Made by a program: the position numbers and the translations under genes. Below, in pieces: positions 1 to 7,659 of a stretch of 64,000 nucleotides of DNA (the first letter of the stretch is position 1; each line of letters begins with the position of its first letter). Origin of the DNA: WRCA01 sp050943575 (GTDB taxonomy: Bacteria > Pseudomonadota > Alphaproteobacteria > Rs-D84); NCBI GenBank assembly GCA_050943575.1, contig JBMNPL010000002.1, positions 16,904 to 80,903 on the forward strand, written 5' to 3'. The notes beneath the pieces are model-generated. The model was not told the origin of the DNA and did no database searches. It saw only the letters and a list, made by a program, of their open reading frames with translations.

Positions 1-886
1 AAAGTGTAACAATTGGTCCTGGTTTAATCCCCACAACTTTTCCATAAACATTATAATCAGCAAAATTTGTTTCCAAATTAATCGCATGACGTTTTAAATC
101 ATTTGTAATTGTTAACTTGGCAAATTCCGATAATTCTAAAAATTCTGGTGGTGGTAATTTATAAATACTGGTAGATTGTTTATTTGTTTTATCTATTTGT
201 TTTCGTCTTGGTTTTGATGTTTTTTCTTTTTCAACCACTTCTTCTATTTCTTCAACTTCTTCTGCCTCTTCTTCTATGTCTTTAATTTTTTTATATTTAA
301 TTGGTTGTAATTTTAAAATATTTAATAATACACCCATCCATTTTTTTATTATTTGCATAAAAGCTTTTACATCTTGCCATTTAATGTTTAAAAGAGTCCC
401 AGCCATAAATAAAAATAAAGTAATAAAAATTATACCAAAAATAAAAGTCCACCCTTTTGCAAATATGCCAATATCGTGTGCAACTATTGCTCCAATCAAA
501 CCACCCCATGATTTAGATGGCAAAATTGTACCGAAACCAAATGAACCGATTATAGTTGTAATAAATGCGCGGATAATATTATATTCTGGGGCAAATTCTT
601 CCCATTTTAACATCATTGAGACACCATTGCGTATTATAAAAAGAAAAACAAATAGCGCGGGTATAAAACCAATTCCATATAAAACAAAGCCGATAAAATT
701 ACCAATTAAACTTTGACGACCAAAAGTAGATGATGTTGCAAATCCATCCAGATACGGATTATGAAAAAACAAAGCTAAACAAAACCAAATACCAATAAAC
801 AGCAAAAGTACACCAATGCCGCGAAAAAATATGTCACGAACAATACCCCGAATTGATTCAGGTAAAAATTTTTGCTTTTTAGCCAT
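1..886 (-). CDS. ftsK: DNA translocase FtsK, N-terminal part (cut by window edge)
   Basis: FtsK pumps DNA at the division septum and couples chromosome dimer resolution to division. Only the first 295 codons lie in the window. They show a short basic N-terminus, several hydrophobic segments over about the first 190 residues (the membrane anchor), an acidic Glu-rich linker (about 205-230), and then the start of the motor region, where the stretch DYNVYGKVVGIKPGPIVTL matches the conserved entry to the FtsK alpha/beta domain. The ATP-binding motor lies off the window. The start ATG has no Shine-Dalgarno sequence, and an extended -10 box ends only 6 bases upstream, so the mRNA is probably leaderless. 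The identity is clear from the membrane region plus the GPIVTL motif. Confidence 0.93.
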   Translation of the reverse strand, partial: MAKKQKFLPESIRGIVRDIFFRGIGVLLLFIGIWFCLALFFHNPYLDGFATSSTFGRQSLIGNFIGFVLYGIGFIPALFVFLFIIRNGVSMMLKWEEFAPEYNIIRAFITTIIGSFGFGTILPSKSWGGLIGAIVAHDIGIFAKGWTFIFGIIFITLFLFMAGTLLNIKWQDVKAFMQIIKKWMGVLLNILKLQPIKYKKIKDIEEEAEEVEEIEEVVEKEKTSKPRRKQIDKTNKQSTSIYKLPPPEFLELSEFAKLTITNDLKRHAINLETNFADYNVYGKVVGIKPGPIVTL

Positions 887-892
887 GTTTAT

Positions 893-901
893 ATTTTATC
901 A
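893..901 (-). promoter_or_regulatory. Extended -10 promoter of ftsK
   Basis: On the minus strand this reads TGATAAAAT preceded by a T run. The -10 box ends 6 bases before the ftsK ATG, which places the start site at or next to the start codon. It belongs to a family of similar boxes across the window. Confidence 0.6.
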
Positions 902-949
902 TAAAAAGAGTAAATTTGGTTAAATAATTTAAATAAAATTTAAAAATAA

Positions 950-980
950 AAAAAAATAAAAAAAATCCGCGAATTGCGGA
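950..980 (-). terminator. Rho-independent terminator after tatA
   Basis: The stem TCCGC/GCGGA (966-980) lies just beyond the tatA stop and is followed on the minus strand by a long T-rich run. Confidence 0.7.
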
Positions 981-984
981 GTTT

Positions 985-1218
985 TTATTTCTTTCTTGTT
1001 ACTGCCTTTTTCTTGGGCTTGGCTGTTTGCTTAACAGCCGATTTTTTTGAATTTTTGACTGATTTTACTTCAGTTTGTTCATCATCTTTTTTTATTTCTT
1101 TTTTAAATACTTTAATTCCAGCAGCTAAATTTTTCATAACTTCTGGAATTTTAGAATGTCCAAATAAAATTAATATTAATATTACTACTAAAAGTATTTC
1201 CCAAAAACCTGCTTTCAT
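985..1218 (-). CDS. tatA: Sec-independent translocase subunit TatA
   Basis: TatA forms the pore-like component that carries folded twin-arginine proteins across the inner membrane. The 77-residue protein has the typical layout: a short periplasmic N-terminus, one hydrophobic helix (WEILLVVILILILFG), the conserved FG hinge, an amphipathic helix (KIPEVMKNLAAGIKVFKKEI), and a polar tail that is very Lys-rich here. It follows the SPOR-domain gene by 32 bases with an AAAGG ribosome site, so the two are probably co-transcribed. No tatB or tatC is in the window. The Lys/Ala-rich tail is longer in charged residues than I would expect but not disruptive. TatB is a less likely reading because of the short length. 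Confidence 0.88.
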   Translation of the reverse strand: MKAGFWEILLVVILILILFGHSKIPEVMKNLAAGIKVFKKEIKKDDEQTEVKSVKNSKKSAVKQTAKPKKKAVTRKK

Positions 1219-1250
1219 TTTTTATACCTTTTTTTGTTTTTATCTATTTA

Positions 1251-2024
1251 TTATTTTGTAACATAACAATCTAGACCATCAGATTTTGCATTTCTACAAA
1301 AACCGTTAGCATCTTGGGAATTTTGGAAACCGATTCTTAACCGATATGCCACCTTTCCATTTGATAATACAGCCCTTTGAATTACAAAATCATGACCCGA
1401 GAATAAACTTGAATGGGTTGCAAGTAATCTTTTTTTTGATACTTCTGCACCTGAACGTGTTGCATAAGAACCAAATTGAACATAGAAATTACTAGTTACA
1501 GATGCCTGTGGTTTAACCGATGGTTTTGATACAGGTTTTTCTGCAACAATTTTATCACCGGACGTTGAAGTTTTAGTAATTGGTCTTGGTTTCGGCGGTT
1601 CTATTTTTTGTGTATCTTTAGCCGGTGCTGACGTTGCATCTGGTTTGAACATTACATCTTTTCTTTCTTCAACCACACGAACTGGGACACCTGCTTCTGA
1701 TTGGGGTTGTTCCGCAACTGTTTTATTATCAGTATCTGTTTTGATTTCTGATGTTGGTTGATCTGTTACAACTTGTTCAGTTGTTGGTTGTTTTGACGGG
1801 GTATTTAAATCAATTTCAATAGAACTATTTTTGGCATCATGCATAACGATTCGCACAATAATATATGTAGCAAGTATAATGACTATTATTGCGGCACCGA
1901 ATAATAGCCAAGGGCGACGCGGACGACTATAAGTCAGCACACCATCTTCTGGTAAATCTGGCAATTCAAGTTCATCATCTAAATCTAGTAAATCTTTATT
2001 TTCATCAGCTACTAATTCAGCCAT
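1251..2024 (-). CDS. SPOR-domain inner membrane protein
   Basis: SPOR domains bind denuded peptidoglycan glycan strands at the septum, so this is probably a division or wall-associated protein. The 257-residue protein has an acidic cytoplasmic N-terminus, one membrane helix near residues 38-62 after an RRPWLLFG segment, a long Pro/Thr/Lys-rich linker, and a C-terminal SPOR domain (about 178-257) opening with FYVQFGSYATRSGAE. The architecture resembles FtsN/DedD-type proteins, but the linker is not conserved enough to assign a name. An extended -10 promoter (2052-2060) and an AAGGGAG ribosome site precede it. It is upstream of tatA in the same direction and close to ftsK, another septal gene. 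Confidence 0.8.
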   Translation of the reverse strand: MAELVADENKDLLDLDDELELPDLPEDGVLTYSRPRRPWLLFGAAIIVIILATYIIVRIVMHDAKNSSIEIDLNTPSKQPTTEQVVTDQPTSEIKTDTDNKTVAEQPQSEAGVPVRVVEERKDVMFKPDATSAPAKDTQKIEPPKPRPITKTSTSGDKIVAEKPVSKPSVKPQASVTSNFYVQFGSYATRSGAEVSKKRLLATHSSLFSGHDFVIQRAVLSNGKVAYRLRIGFQNSQDANGFCRNAKSDGLDCYVTK

Positions 2025-2051
2025 TATATGCTCCCTTAATTTTATAAATGT

Positions 2052-2060
2052 ATTATAGCA
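2052..2060 (-). promoter_or_regulatory. Extended -10 promoter of the SPOR-tatA unit
   Basis: The minus strand reads TGCTATAAT behind a run of T, with a normal leader of about 27 bases to the ATG containing AAGGGAG. Confidence 0.65.
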
Positions 2061-2110
2061 TAAAAAACGCCATTTAGCAAAATTAAAAAACTTATATTTT
2101 TAAATTTAAT

Positions 2111-2133
2111 TAAAAAATCCGGCGAATGCCGGA
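2111..2133 (-). terminator. Terminator after the VirB2-like gene
   Basis: The stem TCCGGC/GCCGGA with a 4-base loop (2118-2133) is followed by TTTTTTAATT on the minus strand, just past the stop at 2150. Confidence 0.85.
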
Positions 2134-2149
2134 TGTTATTTATTATTAA

Positions 2150-2488
2150 TTACCACGTACCACCTACACAAGAGAGAAGTTTACCATTAGTTAAAAATGT
2201 AAGTATAATACCAACACTAAATAATAATGTAAATCCGACTATCATGGCGATTAAATGTTTTTTTCCATCTTCAGTCCACTTATATTCTTTTTTTATTATC
2301 GCATCCCAACCAATAGAAGCAATAACAAACGCTGCACCAACAAATGCTAGTGTTCGTAAAATATTAAACACACCCTTTAATTCATTTACTAATGTACATA
2401 AGCTATTTGTATCCATATCCGCATATGCGGTACTAGCGATTAAAATGGCAAACGCACCAAAACCAATTATTCTGATTAATTTTTTCAT
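2150..2488 (-). CDS. VirB2/TrbC-like pilin-type membrane protein
   Basis: The protein has 112 residues: a signal peptide (MKKLIRIIGFGAFAILIASTAYA, cleavage near AYA-D), a short mature N-terminus, and two hydrophobic helices separated by a small charged loop (KKEYKWTEDGKK). This is the layout of VirB2/TrbC conjugative or type IV secretion pilins. The internal ATG at 2488 is preferred because it restores a clean signal peptide and has an AAAGGGAAAG ribosome site. No other type IV secretion gene is in the window, so it is an orphan here. It has its own extended -10 promoter (2513-2521) and terminator, so it is probably transcribed strongly on its own. Another small two-helix membrane protein family cannot be excluded. 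Confidence 0.6.
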   Translation of the reverse strand: MKKLIRIIGFGAFAILIASTAYADMDTNSLCTLVNELKGVFNILRTLAFVGAAFVIASIGWDAIIKKEYKWTEDGKKHLIAMIVGFTLLFSVGIILTFLTNGKLLSCVGGTW

Positions 2489-2512
2489 ATCTTTCCCTTT
2501 GTTTATAAGTAT

Positions 2513-2521
2513 ATTATACCA
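2513..2521 (-). promoter_or_regulatory. Extended -10 promoter of the VirB2-like gene
   Basis: The minus strand reads TGGTATAAT preceded by a T run (TTTTTTTG), about 25 bases before the ATG. Confidence 0.65.
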
Positions 2522-2548
2522 CAAAAAAACTATTCCTCCAATAATAAT

Positions 2549-2686
2549 TTATTTAGGCTTATTACCAAAATTTGGTGGGATAATCAGAGCCTGATTTTCT
2601 TTTACAATTGGTTCATATTCGCAATTGCAACATCCAGCAATCGCTATTAATCCAACTAATGTAAACAATAAAAACATTTTTCTCAT
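2549..2686 (-). CDS. Small lipoprotein with a PPNF motif
   Basis: A 45-residue reading frame sits 23 bases after thrS with an AAAGGA ribosome site. It begins MRKMFLLFTLVGLIAIAGCC, a good lipoprotein signal with a lipobox (IAGC). The mature part is only about 27 residues and contains ALIIPPNFGNKPK. That stretch resembles the conserved ALVIPPDF...P segment of DUF3035-type alphaproteobacterial lipoproteins, which I recall as longer. Function is unknown. It could be a trimmed DUF3035 relative, or the lysis/entry-exclusion type of small lipoprotein that sometimes accompanies secretion pilins such as the neighbour downstream. Confidence 0.6.
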   Translation of the reverse strand: MRKMFLLFTLVGLIAIAGCCNCEYEPIVKENQALIIPPNFGNKPK

Positions 2687-2709
2687 TTTAATCCTTTTTA
2701 AATTAAATT

Positions 2710-4443
2710 TTATTTTGGCATTTTTATAGCTTGTTCCATATCCAAAACAAAATCTGTTAATTTTTTAGTTTCTTGTTTTTCTATACCCAAACGACGCAGA
2801 GTAACTGTTTTATCTTGAACTTCTTTTTCCCCAACAATTGCTATTATCGGAGTTTTTGCCAAGGATAATTCGCGAATTTTATAATTTACTTTCTCTGAAC
2901 GAATATCTGCACGAGCGTTTACACCAACATTGCGCAATTGTTCAACTATTAATTTTGCATAATCATTATATTTTTCAGAAATTGGTGCAACAACAACAGG
3001 CTCTGGCGATAACCATAAAGGTAAATTACCACCTGTACTTTCAATTAATATTCCTAAAAATCTTTCTATGGAACCCAACATCGCACGATGTAGCATAATT
3101 GGACGATGTTTCGCACCATCTTCACCTATATAAGATAAATCAAATCTTTCAGGTAAATTCATATCCAATTGAATTGTGCCACATTGCCAAATGCGTCCAA
3201 TTGAATCGCGCAAATAAATATCAATTTTTGGGCCATAAAAAGTTGCATCACCAGCCGCAATTTCATATTTGATTTTATTGCTATCCATCGCGTGCTTTAA
3301 TGCACCCTCGGTTAAATCCCAAATTTTATCATCGCCAATTCTAAATTCAGATTCTTTTCTGGTTGCTAATTTCATGCTAATATTATTAAAACCAAATTTA
3401 GAATAAATGTCTTTGATAAATTCAATAACTTTTACAACTTCATCTTCAAATTGTTCTTTGGTGCAAAAAATATGTGCATCATCTTGAGTAAATTCACGAA
3501 CGCGCATAGTACCATGCAAACCACCCGCAGCCTCGTAACGATAAACTTTACCAAATTCACTAATATACATTGGTAAATCTTTATAAGATTTTATCCCTTG
3601 AGCAAATACTAGCATTCCACCTGGGCAACTCATGGGTTTTATACAAAATTGACGTCCATCTTCGGTTTTACCAGAATAATTATGTTCAGCATATTTCGCC
3701 CAATGTCCCGAAGTTTCCCATAAACATCTATCCATGATTGCTGGTGTAGATATTTCTAAATATCCCACACGTTCTTGACGCATACGAACATATTCAATTA
3801 ATTTACGATAAAGTCGATAACCTTTATCATGCCAAAATACTGCACCTGGGGCATATTCTGGTTCAAAATGGAAAAGATTCATATCACGACCAATTTTACG
3901 ATGATCGCGCTTGGCGGCTTCTTCCATCATCTTTAAATATTCATCCAATTCTTCTTTACTAGCAAATGCATCAACATATATACGTTGCAACATTTTGTTT
4001 TTAGAATCGCCTTTCCAATAAGCACCAGCAACGGAACGAATTTTAAATCCGTCACGTGGTAATTCTTTGGAATTTTCAACATGGGGACCACGACACAAAT
4101 CTATAAAATCACGAAAAGTATAAATTGATAATTTTTCACCCGCTGAATCATATTCATTTAACCATTCTATTTTATATGGTTGATTTGAAAAAATTTCTTT
4201 CGCTTGGTCCAAAGAAATTTCACGTTTTTCAAAACGTCCTGCATTTTTAATTAATTCTCGCATTTCTTTTTCAATTTTTGGAAAGTCTTCTTCTGTAATT
4301 CTGTGTTCTAAATCAAAATCATAATAAAAACCATTTTCAATTGCGGGTCCACCGCCAAATTTTACATCTGGCCAAATTTTTTGAACCGCGGCTGCCATAA
4401 CATGTGCAAGCGAATGCCGAATAATTTCTATATCATAAGACAT
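2710..4443 (-). CDS. thrS: Threonine--tRNA ligase without N-terminal TGS domain
   Basis: It charges tRNA-Thr with threonine in the cytoplasm. At 577 residues it is about 60 shorter than the E. coli enzyme, and the missing part is the N-terminal TGS domain: the protein starts directly in the N2 editing domain (HSLAHVMA, later DLCRGPH, the HxxxH and Cys/His editing motifs). The class II core follows with the zinc-ligand region KPMSCPGGM, motif 2 around RYEAAGGLHGTMRVREF, and motif 3 near the C-terminus (LHRAMLGSIERFLGILIE). The C-terminal anticodon domain (about 475-577) is complete. A -35/-10 pair lies at 4475-4503, with an AAAGG site before the ATG. I see no plausible upstream start that would restore the TGS domain. 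Confidence 0.96.
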   Translation of the reverse strand: MSYDIEIIRHSLAHVMAAAVQKIWPDVKFGGGPAIENGFYYDFDLEHRITEEDFPKIEKEMRELIKNAGRFEKREISLDQAKEIFSNQPYKIEWLNEYDSAGEKLSIYTFRDFIDLCRGPHVENSKELPRDGFKIRSVAGAYWKGDSKNKMLQRIYVDAFASKEELDEYLKMMEEAAKRDHRKIGRDMNLFHFEPEYAPGAVFWHDKGYRLYRKLIEYVRMRQERVGYLEISTPAIMDRCLWETSGHWAKYAEHNYSGKTEDGRQFCIKPMSCPGGMLVFAQGIKSYKDLPMYISEFGKVYRYEAAGGLHGTMRVREFTQDDAHIFCTKEQFEDEVVKVIEFIKDIYSKFGFNNISMKLATRKESEFRIGDDKIWDLTEGALKHAMDSNKIKYEIAAGDATFYGPKIDIYLRDSIGRIWQCGTIQLDMNLPERFDLSYIGEDGAKHRPIMLHRAMLGSIERFLGILIESTGGNLPLWLSPEPVVVAPISEKYNDYAKLIVEQLRNVGVNARADIRSEKVNYKIRELSLAKTPIIAIVGEKEVQDKTVTLRRLGIEKQETKKLTDFVLDMEQAIKMPK

Positions 4444-4474
4444 AATAAAAACCTTTATTATTTAATTGTTAATT

Positions 4475-4503
4475 ATTGTATATTGAAAGTGTGCAAAGTG
4501 CAA
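4475..4503 (-). promoter_or_regulatory. Predicted thrS promoter
   Basis: On the minus strand there is TTGCAC (4498-4503), 17 bases, then TACAAT (4475-4480). The start site would fall near 4468, giving a leader of about 25 bases with AAAGG. Confidence 0.6.
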
Positions 4504-4611
4504 TAAGATTTAGACCCCTGACGGGGTTGTGATTGTTGTAAAAAGAATAAATTTATTTTTCATAACAATTTAACTTTAAGTTATTTATTTATATATTGCA
4601 AATATTTTTAA

Positions 4612-4643
4612 TAAAAATGGGCGCTTGATTTATATTTGCGCCC
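4612..4643 (-). terminator. Terminator after the hemolysin III-family gene
   Basis: The stem GGGCGC/GCGCCC (4619-4643) is followed on the minus strand by ATTTTTATT, 10 bases past the stop. Confidence 0.75.
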
Positions 4644-4652
4644 TATTCTTAA

Positions 4653-5414
4653 TTAAAAATCTATTATTGAACCAAATAGTACTGAAAAGAAAAAACAAAC
4701 ACTGCCACCAATAACAAATAAATGCCAAATAGCATGAGAAAATTTTAATTTCCGCCATAAATAGAAAATCACACCTATTGAATAAGATAGCCCGCCTGCC
4801 AACATAAACCACAAACCACGTGGCGGTACTGTTTCAATAACTTTTGGTAAAATAAATATAATAGTCCAACCCATAATTAAATATAATGCAACAATCCATT
4901 TTGGCTGTTCTTTTGGGCGACGAAATTTCATTACAGCACCAAAAATAGTAACACCCCACAACAAACCAAAAATACTCCACCCCAAAGGTCCACGCATATT
5001 AACCAATAAAAATGGGGTATATGTTCCCGCAATTAACGCATAAATTGCAACACTATCCCAAATTTCAAAAAAACTTTCACTTTTTTGCCCAATCATTGCA
5101 TGACAGAAAGTACTGCCAAAATAAAGCAAAAACATTGTTAGTCCAAAAATAGCACATGAAACAACAGCCCATGGATCACCTTTTAATACAGCGAATACAC
5201 ATAAAATTACTAATCCTGCAATTGCTAATCCAATACCAATACCATGTGTTAATACATCCGCAACCCATTCTGAATGAGTCGGTTCACGTTCCCAACGAAA
5301 TAATCCAGTAGCACGTAAAGCACGTAATAATGCATTTGCACGTGGATGAGCTTTGATAGTTTTACTTTGTTTTTTTATTATTTTTCTCGGTTTTTTATTT
5401 TTTGTTTTTAACAT
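4653..5414 (-). CDS. Hemolysin III / PAQR family membrane protein
   Basis: The 253-residue protein has a basic N-terminal tail of about 50 residues, then seven predicted membrane helices. It carries the family landmarks THGIG, STFCHAM and HAIWHLF, whose His residues are thought to bind a metal. Members (YqfA, TrhA, hemolysin III) are membrane homeostasis proteins, and true haemolytic activity is not established for most of them. The chosen start overlaps the end of gltX by 20 bases, which suggests translational coupling in a gltX operon. The long Lys-rich N-terminal tail is not typical, so a start further in is possible. A terminator follows at 4612-4643. Confidence 0.88.
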   Translation of the reverse strand: MLKTKNKKPRKIIKKQSKTIKAHPRANALLRALRATGLFRWEREPTHSEWVADVLTHGIGIGLAIAGLVILCVFAVLKGDPWAVVSCAIFGLTMFLLYFGSTFCHAMIGQKSESFFEIWDSVAIYALIAGTYTPFLLVNMRGPLGWSIFGLLWGVTIFGAVMKFRRPKEQPKWIVALYLIMGWTIIFILPKVIETVPPRGLWFMLAGGLSYSIGVIFYLWRKLKFSHAIWHLFVIGGSVCFFFSVLFGSIIDF

Positions 5415-6987
5415 TTTCTATCCTTTTTATTACTCGTTCTTTTCCCATAACCTGCATAATTGAATAAAGATCTGGAGTGTTTGTGCGTCCGGTTAATGCA
5501 ACACGTAAAACCATTGCAGCATCACCATTTTTAATACCCAAATTACCGGCTATATCTTTGATTTTATTCCACCAAGAATCTTTATCATCAGATATATCAA
5601 AAGTCTTTATAAATTCTGTTAAAACTTGTTCGTTTAATTCTGGAATTTTTATCTTTAAGAATTCATCATCAAAAAAATAAGAAATTTCCCGCATTGTTTG
5701 TTCCCAAGTTATAAAATCTTTGCGAATACGTTTTGGGTCGTCTCGTTCTATAGAAAGAATTTCTTTTAAATATTTTTGATCTTTAATTTGTTCTTTTTGA
5801 TTTTCCGTGCCATATTCATTTACCCAATTAACAACACGTTGTGTTAATTCATCAATACTAATTGTCGCAATAAATTCTTTGGACCACCATTCTAATTTTT
5901 TTATATCAAATAATGCACCACTGGTGGGCATTTTTTTAATCTTTATCGGATAATTCCAAATATTAGTTTCCGGCTTTTTTAATTTTTCTTCTTCATAACC
6001 ACTGGCAATTAAATTAAATAAATATTCCAAAATCGCTTCGGCTGGCCAACCAGATGACCACCAATTAGCAACTGAAAATTCTGGGTCTTTACGTTTTGAT
6101 AATTTGCGTCTATTACCGGTGTTTTCATCTATTTTATCCAATGTTGGAGTATGATAATATAATGGCACATTCCACCCCATCATTGTGAAAAGCATAACGT
6201 GTAAAGCAGCCGTCCCAAGCCATTCTTCACCACGAACTACGTGAGTTGTTCGCATAAAATGATCATCAACCAAATGTGCAAAATGATAAGTCGGTAAACT
6301 ATCACCTGATTTAATTAAAACTTCATCTTTATTCCATTCTGGTATTGCTATGGATCCTCTTGCAACATCTTTTACAAAAACCTTTCTTGATTCATCGCCA
6401 TTACAATACCATCTGATAGATGGAATTTTTCCAGCATCTAATAAAGTAATTATTTCTTGTTCACTTAAATCCCTATCACGTGCATATTCACCATAAATAC
6501 CAGTTGGTAAATTTGCTTTTTCTTGCAGTTCGCGAATATCATCCATTTCTTGCTGAGTCATAAAACATGGATATGCTAAACCTTTCTCTAATAATTCTGC
6601 AATAACAGAATGATATATTTCACGACGTTGTGATTGATAATAAGGCCCATAATTTCCACCAATGATTGGACCTTCGTCAATATCGAGTCCTAATCTTTTT
6701 GCAACTGAATTTATAATTTCAACACCACCTTTGATAGTTCTGGCTGTATCGGTATCTTCTATACGTAAATAAAATATACCATTTGATTGATGTGCTAATT
6801 TTTTATCAATAAGCATCCCATAAACATTTCCAATATGCATAAAACCAGTTGGGCTGGGGGCAAACCTTGTTACCATTGCACCTTCGGGTAAATTACGTGG
6901 GGGATATTTTTTTTCTAGCTCGGCAATAGTCCATTTTGCATCTGGTACTAATCGTTGTATTAAAGATTTTGATAAACCTGTTCTCAT
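5395..6987 (-). CDS. gltX: Glutamate--tRNA ligase, clostridial-like variant
   Basis: The class I synthetase charges tRNA-Glu. The 530-residue protein has an N-terminal extension of about 35 residues, then RFAPSPTGFMHIG (HIGH motif), the RIEDTDTAR segment, HVVRGEEWLG, and KLSKRKDPE (KMSKS motif), followed by a helical anticodon-binding region. The segment ELEKKYPPRNLPEGAMVTRF before the HIGH motif and the longer spacing resemble the GluRS form I associate with Clostridia and related Firmicutes rather than the ordinary proteobacterial GltX, so horizontal origin is possible. It overlaps the downstream hemolysin III-family gene and is divergent from trmB over a 42-base gap. The enzyme identity is firm; whether it also charges tRNA-Gln cannot be told. 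Confidence 0.95.
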   Translation of the reverse strand: MRTGLSKSLIQRLVPDAKWTIAELEKKYPPRNLPEGAMVTRFAPSPTGFMHIGNVYGMLIDKKLAHQSNGIFYLRIEDTDTARTIKGGVEIINSVAKRLGLDIDEGPIIGGNYGPYYQSQRREIYHSVIAELLEKGLAYPCFMTQQEMDDIRELQEKANLPTGIYGEYARDRDLSEQEIITLLDAGKIPSIRWYCNGDESRKVFVKDVARGSIAIPEWNKDEVLIKSGDSLPTYHFAHLVDDHFMRTTHVVRGEEWLGTAALHVMLFTMMGWNVPLYYHTPTLDKIDENTGNRRKLSKRKDPEFSVANWWSSGWPAEAILEYLFNLIASGYEEEKLKKPETNIWNYPIKIKKMPTSGALFDIKKLEWWSKEFIATISIDELTQRVVNWVNEYGTENQKEQIKDQKYLKEILSIERDDPKRIRKDFITWEQTMREISYFFDDEFLKIKIPELNEQVLTEFIKTFDISDDKDSWWNKIKDIAGNLGIKNGDAAMVLRVALTGRTNTPDLYSIMQVMGKERVIKRIENVKNKK

Positions 6988-6993
6988 TACTTA

Positions 6994-7022
6994 TTGCCTT
7001 TTTAACCTTGGCATTTTATACT
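6994..7022 (+). promoter_or_regulatory. trmB promoter giving a leaderless mRNA
   Basis: TTGCCT (6994-6999), 17 bases, TATACT (7017-7022), then exactly 7 bases to the trmB ATG. There is no Shine-Dalgarno sequence, so the start site should coincide with the start codon. Confidence 0.7.
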
Positions 7023-7029
7023 TAAATTT

Positions 7030-7659
7030 ATGGAAAAGCAAGATATCAGAACATTTGGTAGAATTCATGGAAAGCGGCTATCTGCTCGTCAACAATATTT
7101 AATTGATAATTTACTACCAACCCTGATACCTTTATTTAAAGATAATTCAGAAAAAATTCTAGAAATTGGCTTTGGTGCAGGAGAACATTTATTAAAATTA
7201 GCATCAGAAAACCCCGATAAAATTATTATTGGTGCAGAACCTTTTATAAACGGTGTTGCCAGTTTATTATCAAAGATTACTGATAACAATAATAATATAA
7301 ACTCAGAATTTAATAATATAAGAATTTGGCCAGATGATGTTAGAAAATTAATAAATAATAATGATTTTAAATTTCAACAAATATGGATTTTACATCCTGA
7401 TCCGTGGCCCAAGGCACGACATGAAAAACGTAGATTATTATCCAGCGCATTTTTAAATCTTTTGTCCGCACGCCTTGAATCAAACGGAAAAATTATAATC
7501 GGAACAGATCATTATGAATATTATGATTGGATTATAGAACAGTTACAACAAACAAAATTATCTATTATTGATGATTGTTTGCCGATTATTAAAACTAGAT
7601 ATCAACAAAAAAATAAAGCCGGAACAATTGTTCCAAAGTATTTAATTTTATCGCTTTAA
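7030..7659 (+). CDS. trmB: tRNA (guanine-N7-)-methyltransferase
   Basis: It methylates G46 in the tRNA variable loop using S-adenosylmethionine. The 209-residue protein has the Rossmann SAM site EIGFGAGEHLLKLA (about 45-58), the acidic EPFINGV segment, and the family signature LHPDPWPKARHEKRRL (about 121-136), which carries the catalytic Asp and Pro-Trp-Pro-Lys motif. The N-terminal TFGRIHGKRLSARQQ is typical. Its stop overlaps the stop of the convergent lysozyme gene. The promoter sits so close to the ATG that the mRNA is predicted to be leaderless. Confidence 0.96.
   Translation: MEKQDIRTFGRIHGKRLSARQQYLIDNLLPTLIPLFKDNSEKILEIGFGAGEHLLKLASENPDKIIIGAEPFINGVASLLSKITDNNNNINSEFNNIRIWPDDVRKLINNNDFKFQQIWILHPDPWPKARHEKRRLLSSAFLNLLSARLESNGKIIIGTDHYEYYDWIIEQLQQTKLSIIDDCLPIIKTRYQQKNKAGTIVPKYLILSL

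Noticed and set aside
276..716. Plus-strand reading frame opposite the start of ftsK
   Set aside because: The minus strand encodes the FtsK membrane region and linker; the plus-strand product has no family features.
4444..4474. Possible T-box or tRNA-like autoregulatory leader of thrS
   Set aside because: The predicted leader is only about 25 bases and shows no T-box, antiterminator or anticodon-like stem.
4514..4527. Hairpin ACCCC-TGAC-GGGGT upstream of thrS
   Set aside because: It looks like a terminator stem but has no T tract on either strand, and the predicted thrS promoter lies downstream of it, so it is not in the thrS leader. No function could be supported.
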